Source: an uncultured Clostridia bacterium
GTDB taxonomy: Bacteria > Bacillota > Clostridia > Oscillospirales > Oscillospiraceae
Assembly (NCBI GenBank): GCA_947165085.1
Contig: CAMUZA010000005.1
Location: 1-64,000 of the forward strand
Direction of reading: 5' to 3'
DNA length: 64,000 bases
Part shown: in pieces, positions 1-7,536 of the stretch
How positions within the stretch are numbered: the first letter of the stretch is position 1
Layout: each line of letters opens with the position of its first letter
Notes under the pieces: generated by a model
What the model was told of the DNA's origin: nothing
The model's input: the letters and a program-made list of their open reading frames with translations, nothing else
The model's database searches: none
Made by a program: the position numbers and the translations under genes

Positions 1-32
1 GCCTGCGACCTACATAGAACAATCTAGTGACC

Positions 33-701
33 CTAAATTAACATGTTCCTATACTCCGTAACGAGAGATCTTTCGTCATAGTTGCCAGCATCCACATGAT
101 GCTGGATCAAGCTGCTTAATTCATTAGCAAAAGCGTCATCCAATTTCAATTTCTTAATAGACGGCTTTATTGCTTTTAAGAATGCCTCATTGTTAAATGT
201 CTTACTCCATTCTGCTTTTGCCAAATACTCCAACATAAACATTTCAAGCGCGTCTCTATGCTTGTTTTCTTTACTCAGAATTTTTGCTTGGTAACCTCTA
301 ATTTTCTCGATTGGCAGTCGGTCTGTTCCAATTAAGCTATTTAAAAACCCCCATGCTTTGTCATTTTGCCCAGCTTTTATGTATAGATCGACAAGAAATG
401 AAGTATGTGAATTCGAGTTTATAGGTACAGCAGAGTGCAGCAGGACTTTTTCATAAGCAGCAATTGCCTTTTCACAGTCTCCATCGGAAGAATACTGCTC
501 TCGCGCCTCAATTAATATTTTGAGCAATCGGTCTTGTTCGGCAAGATCGTCCGTCGCCTTACGAAATGAAGGGCTTTTCTTGTATAGTTCTTCTTTGATC
601 GTTTTGCTGCGCTCTTCTTGAGAAGAGCAGTTTTTGCAAAGACCATCCTTATTCACTGATAAGAAAATGCCCGATTTTCCGCATTTTTTACACCGCGCCA
701 T
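33..701 (-). CDS. Zinc-ribbon protein with helical C-terminal region, unknown function
   Basis: This 222-residue protein opens with four cysteines at positions 4, 7, 22 and 25 (CxxC-14-CxxC), a likely zinc ribbon. The rest is alpha-helical and charged, with TPR-like helical pairs around residues 60-200 (for example YEKVLLHS and AWGFLNSLI). No enzyme motif is visible. The start ATG at 701 is preceded by a good ribosome site (GGAGGG). The gene is visibly more AT-rich than the operon to its right and lies next to a tRNA-3'-end-like remnant, so it may be the last gene of an integrated element. Function unknown. Confidence 0.75.
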   Translation of the reverse strand: MARCKKCGKSGIFLSVNKDGLCKNCSSQEERSKTIKEELYKKSPSFRKATDDLAEQDRLLKILIEAREQYSSDGDCEKAIAAYEKVLLHSAVPINSNSHTSFLVDLYIKAGQNDKAWGFLNSLIGTDRLPIEKIRGYQAKILSKENKHRDALEMFMLEYLAKAEWSKTFNNEAFLKAIKPSIKKLKLDDAFANELSSLIQHHVDAGNYDERSLVTEYRNMLI

Positions 702-1007
702 GATTTCTCCCTCCTATTCTTCTTTATAACTATAATAAACTGGAGTTATTGAAAAGGCAAGCTGAGATAAAAAAAGGTGGATGTAATTGAAATCCGTTAC
801 ATCCACCCGATATGGTCCGAGTGGAGATAACGGATTTGAGCAACCCCAAACAAAATCAAGTATTCACGGCGCCTGCGCGCATTCTTTCTCCGCTTCGCCC
901 TTTTCCGAAAGATGAATCGCAACAAAGAGCAGAATCCTATTGTCTTTTACGTGAAAAAAAGGTATATTTAGTTTATCAGCATTTCTATTGAGGCAGGTTT
1001 CGATCAT
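702..1007. other. Intergenic region with tRNA-3'-end-like remnant
   Basis: No gene is seen here. The stretch holds a strong hairpin at 775-806 and, read on the minus strand at about 813-838, the string CAAATCCGTTATCTCCAC followed by TCGGACCA. That string resembles the T-arm and acceptor 3' half of a bacterial tRNA without its 5' half. The remainder (840-1000) is unremarkable apart from the probable leader of the MATE gene. Confidence 0.4.
775..806 (-). terminator. Hairpin, terminator-like on the minus strand
   Basis: GGTGGATGTAA and TTACATCCACC form an 11-bp perfect stem. On the minus strand the stem is followed by a run of T, as in a Rho-independent terminator. No minus-strand gene precedes it in the window, so it may be the terminator of the tRNA whose 3' end is mimicked just upstream. 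Confidence 0.55.
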
Positions 1008-2738
1008 ATGAACGTTTTTTGCGAGCGGAAGTTCCGGTCAATGCTTTTGTCGGGGATTTTTACAAAAGCGGTTATGTACATAATGCTCCTATGCGACAGT
1101 ATTATCGCGGGTTTTTTTGTCGGCGAGGCGGGGGTCGCGGCGATCAACGCGATCACGCCCGTTACCGGCGTCGTGACTTTTTTCGGCGATCTCTGTTCGA
1201 CGGGCGTCGGCATCGTTTTCACCCGGGAGGTCGGAGCGATGAGAAAAAAGCGCGCCGACGAGATCTACGGTCAGGGGCTTATTATCAGCCTTTCCATCGG
1301 GCTTTTATCGGCGCTTGCGATCTTTCTGATGCGCGGCTTTTATTTCAACCTGAACGGCGTGGCGGGAGAGATCCGGGGGGAAGCGCTCAAATATTATATG
1401 CTTATGCCGACCAACGCCTTTCTGACGATCGTGATTTTTTATCTTGAACAGATGGTCTACAGCGACGGCGACGAGCTGTGCAACAACGTCTGCTACGTCT
1501 TCCAGATCGGCGGGAATATCGTGTGTTCCGTCGTACTTGCGAAGTTTATGGGGATGACCGGCATCATCCTCGGATCGATCATCGGAAACTCCCTCGGTAT
1601 CCTCGCCTGCGTCTGGCATTATTTTCGCAAGGGCAACACGCTTCATTTTACGTGGCATCTTTCATTCAGGGACTTTCTTCGGACGTCGCGATACAGCATC
1701 GTCGATTCCTCAGTTTATCTGTGCTGGGCGCTGATGGACTACGTTCTGATCGGATTTGTTTCGAGCCGCTACGGAGATCCCGGACTGATCACCCTTGCCG
1801 TTGTCGTAAGTCTGATCGAATTCGGCGTCGTGCTTGACGGCGTCGGTATGGCGATGCAGCCGCTGATCGGCACTTATTTCGGGGAAAGGAATCACCGCCT
1901 GATCAAACGGGTCATGAAATCGGGAATTAAGGCGGCATTGATCCAGGGCGTCGCGGCGACGGCGCTGATCTGTATTTTTGCCAAACAGTTCTGCGGCCTT
2001 TTCGGTATCACGGGAGGCGCTGCGCTGGAGCCGTCGGTTGCCGCGGTGCGGATCGTATCGTTCGGATTTACCTTTGTCAGCGCCGTGTCGCTGACGACCT
2101 CATACTATATGCTGATCGACCGGATCGGAATGGCGACGTGTATCGCCTGTTTGCAGAACGGCGCGCTGTATATGGCTCTTCCGATCTTCGGAGGTATGCT
2201 CTTCGGTATAACAGGTATGTGGGCGGGATTTGTCATATCACCGCTTTTGACGCTGATCGCTGCGCTGATCTTCGTATATCTGCGCTTCGGAAAAGACGAC
2301 TTTCCTTTCCTTTTGAAGAATATGGATTCCGAGATCGTCGTGATGGACGACAAGCTGACTCCCAAGACCTCGGTAAAGCTTTCCGAGCAGGTCGGCGATT
2401 CCATGCTTTCTCACGGATATTCGAAGGAGACCTCCAATCGCGCGGCGTTATTTGTCGAAGAGATCGGTCTGACGGTTCTCGAAAAGAACAAAAAGTCGAA
2501 AAAGCAGGTGCTGATCGAGCTGTCGCTTTTCTATGATGAGGATTCGGTCCTCATTATCGAACGCGATTCGGGAAATCTTTTCGACGTCACGGATCCGGAT
2601 CTTGAGATCGCCGGTCTCAGCAGTCTGACCCTGAACGGACTTATGAAGTCGCATACGGAAAAGGCTTATCTCGTGACCACCGGTTACAACAGGAATATGA
2701 TCCGTTTCCGCCTTGACGGCGCGGCGGAGGTACGCTGA
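1008..2738 (+). CDS. MATE-family efflux transporter fused to a C-terminal ATPase-like (anti-sigma/GHKL) domain
   Basis: Residues 1 to about 430 are a MATE/MatE multidrug-type transporter: 12 hydrophobic segments in two homologous halves, with an N-terminal stretch (MLLCDSIIAGFFVGEAGVAA) typical of Na+/H+-driven drug exporters. MATE proteins are usually about 450 residues; this one has 576. The extra soluble tail (about 440-576) contains SNRAALFVEEIGLTVLE, which resembles the N-box of RsbW/SpoIIAB-like histidine-kinase-type ATPases, followed by a sheet-rich segment. The stop overlaps the start of the next gene by one base (TGATG), so the transporter and sugar kinase are translationally coupled. 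The substrate cannot be inferred. Confidence 0.85.
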   Translation: MNVFCERKFRSMLLSGIFTKAVMYIMLLCDSIIAGFFVGEAGVAAINAITPVTGVVTFFGDLCSTGVGIVFTREVGAMRKKRADEIYGQGLIISLSIGLLSALAIFLMRGFYFNLNGVAGEIRGEALKYYMLMPTNAFLTIVIFYLEQMVYSDGDELCNNVCYVFQIGGNIVCSVVLAKFMGMTGIILGSIIGNSLGILACVWHYFRKGNTLHFTWHLSFRDFLRTSRYSIVDSSVYLCWALMDYVLIGFVSSRYGDPGLITLAVVVSLIEFGVVLDGVGMAMQPLIGTYFGERNHRLIKRVMKSGIKAALIQGVAATALICIFAKQFCGLFGITGGAALEPSVAAVRIVSFGFTFVSAVSLTTSYYMLIDRIGMATCIACLQNGALYMALPIFGGMLFGITGMWAGFVISPLLTLIAALIFVYLRFGKDDFPFLLKNMDSEIVVMDDKLTPKTSVKLSEQVGDSMLSHGYSKETSNRAALFVEEIGLTVLEKNKKSKKQVLIELSLFYDEDSVLIIERDSGNLFDVTDPDLEIAGLSSLTLNGLMKSHTEKAYLVTTGYNRNMIRFRLDGAAEVR

Positions 2739-4333
2739 TGTATATTATCATCTACGATTTCGGAACGAGCAGCCTGAAGACCTGCCTGTTCAGCGTCGAC
2801 AACGGCGGGATCGCCGTCGAGGCGTCTTCAAACGCCTCATACGGTCTTTACGTTCTCGAAAACGGCGGCGCCGAGCAGGATCCCGGGGAATGGTGGCAGG
2901 CGATCTGTAAAACGACAAAAGAACTCTTTGACAAAACGGAGGTCAAGCCCGAAGAGATTTCCGGCATCGCCTTCTGCGCGCAGATGCAGGGGGTCGTCCT
3001 CGTCGACGAAAACGGAAGAGCGCTGCGCCCGGCGATGAGCTATATGGACTGCCGGGGAGCAAAGGAGTTCAACGACTGTATGGGAAAAGGGATCGTCAAG
3101 GTGTCCGGATGCAGTCTCTATAAGCTTCTTCGGAATCTGCGCGTGAATTACGCCGGATCGACAAGCGTCAAAGATCCCGTATGGAAGTATAAGTGGGTCG
3201 AAAACAACGAGCCGGAGCTGTTTGAAAAGGTCGACAAATGGCTTGACGTAAGCGACTATCTTGTTTCGCGCTGTACCGGGAAGATCGTAAGGACAGCGGA
3301 TTCCGCCTTTGCGACCTTCCTCTACGATACCCGCAAGGGCAGGGAGGGCTGGAACAAAGGGCTTTTGAAGATGTATAAGGTCAAGCCCGAACACCTTCCC
3401 CCCATAATAAACAGCACCGATCTCGCCGGCGCTCTGATCGAAGGGGCGGCAAAAGACCTCGGTCTGAAGCCGGGCACGCCTGTTTTCGGAGGCGGGGGCG
3501 ACACGACCTTCGTCAACATCGGCGCGGGATGTACGACGCCGGGCGACACGCATATCTACGTCGGAACGTCGGGCTGGGTATCCACTTTCCTCAACCGCCA
3601 GGCGGTCGATATCAACGCCATGATAACAGGCGTTCTGTCGGCGATTCCCGGTTATTTCAACTACTATGCCGAGCTTGAAACGGCGGGCAAGTGCTACGAA
3701 TGGGTCAAAAACCACCTCGCTTTGGATGAGATCAACGTTTACCTTGAGAAAACCAAGGTCACGGACGATTTCGAAAGCAAGTTCACCAGTCTGTACGACT
3801 ATATGTCAGCGGAAGCCGGCAAGGTGCCGCCCGGGGCGAACGGCGTGATATTCACCCCCTGGCTTCACGGCAACCGTTGTCCTTTCGAAGATGCAAACGC
3901 CGCCGGGATGTTTTTCAACATCAGGATCGACACCGGCAAGCGGGATATGATCCGCGCCGTTCTCGAGGGGATCTGTTATCACCTGCGCTGGCTGCTTGAA
4001 TGTGAAGCGAAAAAAGTCAAGACCTCCGACACAGTACGATTTGTGGGCGGCGGATCGCTGTCTCCGGTGATTTGTCAGATGCTCGCGGACATTACCGGCA
4101 GGACGGTCGAGACCGTGGATAACGCGCAGCAGGTCGGCGCCGTCGGAGCCGCAATAGTCGTTGCGGCGGGGCTTACGGGAGAAAGCGCCGCCGAGCTTTC
4201 CCGTCGGATCGTGAAGGCGAACCGCACCTACCTTCCCGATCAGGAAAACAAGGCGGTATATGAGCGCAATTACAAGGTATTCAAGAATTTATACAAGTCC
4301 AACGTCTCGAATTTCAGACAGCTGAACGCCTGA
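2738..4333 (+). CDS. FGGY-family carbohydrate kinase (xylulokinase-like)
   Basis: This 531-residue protein has both FGGY halves: an N-terminal nucleotide-binding fold starting IIYDFGTSSLKTCLFS and a C-terminal fold with the FVGGGSLSPVICQMLADI signature around residues 430-450. Such enzymes phosphorylate xylulose, gluconate, glycerol or similar polyols in the cytoplasm. GGGGDTTFVNIGAG lies near the domain junction, where the catalytic Asp sits in xylulokinases. Ribosome site GCGGAGG is 8 nt before the ATG, which overlaps the preceding stop. The sugar is uncertain, and no isomerase or sugar transporter is adjacent. Confidence 0.85.
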   Translation: MYIIIYDFGTSSLKTCLFSVDNGGIAVEASSNASYGLYVLENGGAEQDPGEWWQAICKTTKELFDKTEVKPEEISGIAFCAQMQGVVLVDENGRALRPAMSYMDCRGAKEFNDCMGKGIVKVSGCSLYKLLRNLRVNYAGSTSVKDPVWKYKWVENNEPELFEKVDKWLDVSDYLVSRCTGKIVRTADSAFATFLYDTRKGREGWNKGLLKMYKVKPEHLPPIINSTDLAGALIEGAAKDLGLKPGTPVFGGGGDTTFVNIGAGCTTPGDTHIYVGTSGWVSTFLNRQAVDINAMITGVLSAIPGYFNYYAELETAGKCYEWVKNHLALDEINVYLEKTKVTDDFESKFTSLYDYMSAEAGKVPPGANGVIFTPWLHGNRCPFEDANAAGMFFNIRIDTGKRDMIRAVLEGICYHLRWLLECEAKKVKTSDTVRFVGGGSLSPVICQMLADITGRTVETVDNAQQVGAVGAAIVVAAGLTGESAAELSRRIVKANRTYLPDQENKAVYERNYKVFKNLYKSNVSNFRQLNA

Positions 4334-4412
4334 CGAAGCGTAATACGCGTCGGGTCTCAACACGCCCGGCGGTCAATACCGTCACCGTTTATACAAAATG
4401 CGGAGGTCATCT

Positions 4413-5039
4413 ATGAACGTATATGATTTCGACGGCACGATCTATTACCCGGATTGCGCCGTGAGCTTTGCCCTTTGGTGTATGAGGCGGCATCCGTCTT
4501 TGTGGTTTACTTTTTTCCCAAAGGCGATCAAAAGTATCATAGGTCATAAGCGCGGAAAGGTGCCGCGTTATGTTATGGAGCGCACATTTTTCAGCTTCCT
4601 TTGCAAGGTCGACGATTTCGACGTACAAATTGAAAAATTCTGGGACAAGCACGAAAAGCGCATCTCCGCCTGGTATCTCGCGCAGAAAAAGCCGGATGAT
4701 CTCATCATCAGCGCTTCCCCGAAATGCATCATCGAGCCCATAGCAAAAAGGCTTGGCGTAAACTGCGTCGCGACGGAATATGACCGGGAGTTCGGCGTAT
4801 TTGTGGACAATCTCATGTATGCCAAGGGAAAAGCCGCGTATCTGATCGAACACGGGTTCCCGGTGGTGGATCATTTCTATTCGGATTCACTCGCGGATAC
4901 GCCTCTGGCGCTTTGTGCGGAAAAGGCGCATCTCATCACCGACAAAGCGCGGAAGGTGAACGACTGGCCGGATCTTGATGAAGAGACCATGAAAAAAGTC
5001 CACCAAAAGATCGACACGGGGTGGTCGATACACCTGTGA
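4413..5039 (+). CDS. HAD-superfamily (HAD-IB, phosphoserine-phosphatase-like) hydrolase
   Basis: The protein begins MNVYDFDGTI, which carries HAD motif I (DxDGT) with the nucleophile and acid/base aspartates. Motif II is ISASP near residue 95, and the motif III/IV region includes HFYSDSLADTPL, the SDS-type acidic pair of the IB subclass that acts on phosphoserine-like or phospholipid-head substrates. The start at 4413 is chosen because CGGAGGT lies 5 nt upstream; the ATG at 4398 precedes this site and would add only five residues. It follows the FGGY kinase by 79 nt and is probably co-transcribed. The strong terminator at 5094-5128 ends the unit. Confidence 0.82.
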   Translation: MNVYDFDGTIYYPDCAVSFALWCMRRHPSLWFTFFPKAIKSIIGHKRGKVPRYVMERTFFSFLCKVDDFDVQIEKFWDKHEKRISAWYLAQKKPDDLIISASPKCIIEPIAKRLGVNCVATEYDREFGVFVDNLMYAKGKAAYLIEHGFPVVDHFYSDSLADTPLALCAEKAHLITDKARKVNDWPDLDEETMKKVHQKIDTGWSIHL

Positions 5040-5093
5040 TGAATCGATATCAATCAAAACCCATGAAATACGGGGGGTAAACATATAGTGAGG

Positions 5094-5128
5094 GCGCTGA
5101 TTTTATATCAAAATCAGCGCTTTTTTTT
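5094..5128 (+). terminator. Rho-independent terminator of the MATE-kinase-HAD operon
   Basis: GCGCTGATTTT and AAAATCAGCGC form an 11-bp stem with a 5-nt loop, followed directly by eight T residues. Confidence 0.92.
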
Positions 5129-5138
5129 GGTACGGGCG

Positions 5139-5268
5139 ACAGGACTTGTTCTCGCTCCCGCGGTTTCGTCTTTCGCTGAACGCGAAAGACTCAAGGTCGC
5201 TCGGTCAGGGTCGGTAGTGAATGACAGCCCACCGGGCTGTCATTCACTACCGACCCGTCAAGTCCTGT
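5139..5268. repeat. Nested inverted-repeat element with a 23-bp perfect palindrome
   Basis: Outer arms ACAGGACTTG (5139-5148) and CAAGTCCTGT (5259-5268) enclose two hairpins. One is TCTTTCGC/GCGAAAGA at about 5169-5189. The other is a perfect 23-bp inverted repeat (5208-5230 and 5234-5256) with only ACC as the loop. There is no coding potential or T-run. It resembles a small, folded, non-autonomous repeat such as a MITE or REP-like unit, but only one copy is in this window. Confidence 0.6.
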
Positions 5269-5285
5269 TATGCAATCGTACTAAA

Positions 5286-5318
5286 TAAGGACGGACGCCG
5301 CAAGGGCATCCGTCCTTA
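5286..5318 (-). terminator. Hairpin downstream of tRNA-fMet
   Basis: TAAGGACGGA and TCCGTCCTTA pair over 10 bp just 3' of the tRNA on its own strand. It lacks a long T-run, so it may be a processing or termination structure. Confidence 0.6.
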
Positions 5319-5320
5319 TA

Positions 5321-5396
<76 letters not shown>

Positions 5397-5478
5397 ATAT
5401 GGTGTGAGGCTTTGCCTCAGTGCCAGTATAGAATAGCACAGAATCTATAGGATGTCAAGAAAAATCTTTTGACGCGCT

Positions 5479-5517
5479 ACGACTTTTTTCACATCGCTTT
5501 TTATCGAAAAAAGTCGT
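5479..5517. repeat. Hairpin with 12-bp perfect arms
   Basis: ACGACTTTTTTC and GAAAAAAGTCGT are perfect inverted arms around a 15-nt loop, between the tRNA-fMet gene and the next gene's terminator. It may be promoter-proximal structure for the tRNA or a second terminator. Confidence 0.5.
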
Positions 5518-5552
5518 AACCGCCGGGTGCAAAAGCCAGCATCCGGCGGTTG
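5518..5552 (-). terminator. Hairpin after the P-loop gene
   Basis: AACCGCCGGRTGC arms (13 bp with one G-T pair) lie just past the stop at 5577 on the minus strand. No clear T-run follows. Confidence 0.55.
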
Positions 5553-5576
5553 TGAATCAGCGTTCGACCGATCGGA

Positions 5577-5993
5577 TTACTGCAAATACTGCCTGATCGC
5601 GTCGGTGGCGTTGGCGGGATCGTCGGAGACGACGAGCGTAAAGTCCAGATCGTTCGCCTTGCCAAACTTATCGCACCAGAGGGCGAAGTCCTCGACCTCC
5701 GCCATGCCTGCGCCGTCGACCTGCTTATAGAAGCTGTCGATGAAGATATGGCTGATGTCGAAATTGCCCGCGTGCAGGCCGCTGACGAAGCCCTTGAGGA
5801 AGGCGAGGGTGCCCTCTGCCTTGTATTCCTGATAATCGATCAGGCGGACGTGCATATCAATATCGTAACGGAGCTTGGTGCCTTTTTCGATGCAGACCAT
5901 GCTGCCGGTTTCATTTTTTACAGCGGTGTTGATGTCATGGATGAGACGCTTTGTTTTGCCGGAGCCCTTCAGTCCCATGATGATCTTGACCAT
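5577..5993 (-). CDS. Small P-loop NTPase-like protein, unknown role
   Basis: This 138-residue cytoplasmic protein starts MVKIIMGLKGSGKTKRLI, a clear Walker A (GLKGSGKT) at residues 7-14. A hydrophobic strand ending in acid (ISHIFIDSFY, about residues 80-90) could be Walker B. Proteins like this in Clostridia are sometimes labelled twitching-motility PilT, but it is far shorter than PilT and has no other PilT feature. GGGGGAAT before the ATG supports the start. It sits 63 nt downstream of pgi on the same strand and may share its transcript. Confidence 0.72.
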   Translation of the reverse strand: MVKIIMGLKGSGKTKRLIHDINTAVKNETGSMVCIEKGTKLRYDIDMHVRLIDYQEYKAEGTLAFLKGFVSGLHAGNFDISHIFIDSFYKQVDGAGMAEVEDFALWCDKFGKANDLDFTLVVSDDPANATDAIRQYLQ

Positions 5994-6056
5994 AGGAAAT
6001 TCCCCCTTTGTTTTGATAATCCGATTATATCAGTTCTTCGCGGGAAAAGCAAGCGA

Positions 6057-7346
6057 TCAATAGCCGGGTTTTCCGAGCAGATGGAACATGTTCTTCTTAT
6101 AGAATTCGACGCCCGGCTGGTTGAACGGGTTGACGCCGAGCATATAGGCGGAGATGCCGCAGCTCAGCTCGAAGAAGTAGAACAGCTCGCCGATGGTGTC
6201 CGCGTCGACCTCGTCGGTCTGCAGGACGATAACGGGAACGCCGCCGTCAACGTGGGCGTTCAGCGTGCCGAGGAACGCCTGCTCCTCGACGAAGTCGAGC
6301 GTCTTGCCCTCCAGATAGTTCAGACCGTCCAGATTCTTCCAATCCAGCTCGATCGCGGTCTTTTTGCGCGGCGGGGTGAAGCGGACAACGGTCTCGAAGA
6401 GATTACGCTCGCCCTGCTGGATCATCTGACCGAGGGAGTGCAGATCGGCGGTGAATTCGGCGGTGGCGGGGAAAATGCCCTTGCCGTCCTTGCCCTCGCT
6501 CTCGCCGAAGAGCTGCTGCCACCAGCCGCCGAAGCATTTGAAGCTCGGCTCGTAGCAGCAAAGCATTTCAATCTTCTTGCCCTTGCGGTAAAGCAGGTTG
6601 CGGATCGCGGCATACTGCCACGCGGGGTTCTCAAAGGAGCGGACATCCAGCTCTTTTCTGGCTCTTGCGGCGCCGAGCATGACGTCGGTGGGGTTGATGC
6701 CCGCGACTGCCATCGGCAGCAGACCCACGGCGGTCAGAACGCTGTAGCGGCCGCCGACGTCGGGCGGGATCACGAAGGTCTCATAGCCTTCTTCGGTCGC
6801 CATCTGGCGCAGGGCACCCTTTTCGGGGTCGGTGGTGACATAAATGCGCTTCTTTGCCTTTTCCGCGCCGTACTTGCGCTCAAGCATCCATCGCAGCGCG
6901 CGCGTGGCGATAGCCGGCTCGGTGGTCGTGCCGGACTTGGAGATGATGTTGATGGAGAAATCCTTGCCCTCCAGCAGAGCACACAGCTCCTGCCATGCGC
7001 GCGTGGAGAGGTTGTTGCCTGCGAAGAATACCTGCGTGTCATTGGTCAGATTGTAGTTCTGCCCCTTGACCAGCTCGATCGCGGCGCGCGGTCCGAGATA
7101 GGAGCCGCCGATGCCGACGACGACGAAGACCTGCGAATCGGAGCGGATGCGCTCCGCGGCGCGGCGGATGCGGCGCATTTCTTCGGTCTCCTCGAAGGTG
7201 GGAAGATTCAGCCAGCCGAGGAAATCGCTGCCGGGGCCTTTGCCCTCGGTCAGGACCTTATGCGCGTTGAAAACCTCCTGCTCCGTTGCGAGCAGATCGG
7301 GCAGGGACAGGTCGCCCCATACGTTGGAAATGTCAACTTTTATCAT
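6057..7346 (-). CDS. pgi: Glucose-6-phosphate isomerase
   Basis: This 429-residue protein is the short bacterial form of phosphoglucose isomerase, which interconverts glucose 6-phosphate and fructose 6-phosphate. It contains the SIS fold with [16 protein letters not shown] (about residues 75-90), the family signature region [13 protein letters not shown] (about 135-147), and a C-terminal part ([20 protein letters not shown]) with the catalytic-lysine region. AAGGAG lies 9 nt before the ATG. It probably feeds sugars phosphorylated by the ROK kinase nearby into glycolysis. Confidence 0.96.
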   Translation of the reverse strand: MIKVDISNVWGDLSLPDLLATEQEVFNAHKVLTEGKGPGSDFLGWLNLPTFEETEEMRRIRRAAERIRSDSQVFVVVGIGGSYLGPRAAIELVKGQNYNLTNDTQVFFAGNNLSTRAWQELCALLEGKDFSINIISKSGTTTEPAIATRALRWMLERKYGAEKAKKRIYVTTDPEKGALRQMATEEGYETFVIPPDVGGRYSVLTAVGLLPMAVAGINPTDVMLGAARARKELDVRSFENPAWQYAAIRNLLYRKGKKIEMLCCYEPSFKCFGGWWQQLFGESEGKDGKGIFPATAEFTADLHSLGQMIQQGERNLFETVVRFTPPRKKTAIELDWKNLDGLNYLEGKTLDFVEEQAFLGTLNAHVDGGVPVIVLQTDEVDADTIGELFYFFELSCGISAYMLGVNPFNQPGVEFYKKNMFHLLGKPGY

Positions 7347-7482
7347 GAACGATGCTCCTTCGCAATAAATTTTGGCTCTATTTTAATGTTACACCAAACG
7401 ACGGTAAAAAACAAGCAAATTCCGAAAAAAGTTTGCGCCGGAAGAAGATTGCGGCAATAGTGGATTATAATATGGGATATGA

Positions 7483-7518
7483 AATGCCGCAGAGTCGGAG
7501 AACAGACTCTGCGGCATT
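7483..7518 (-). terminator. Terminator of the LRR/SLH gene
   Basis: AATGCCGCAGAGTC and GACTCTGCGGCATT form a 14-bp stem 19 nt past the stop of the surface-protein gene; the following minus-strand bases are T-rich. Confidence 0.75.
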
Positions 7519-7536
7519 GGTATGATTGCGATTGGA

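Noticed and set aside
5577-5993. PilT twitching-motility ATPase
   Set aside because: Only the Walker A motif is shared. The protein is 138 residues, lacks the Asp, His and secretion-ATPase boxes, and no pilus genes are nearby.
5748-7460. A 570-codon open frame on the plus strand opposite pgi
   Set aside because: It is antisense to a clear glucose-6-phosphate isomerase. Its composition (Ala, Glu, Leu, Asp-rich) is what GC-rich codons read backwards give, and it lacks a ribosome site and any recognisable domain.
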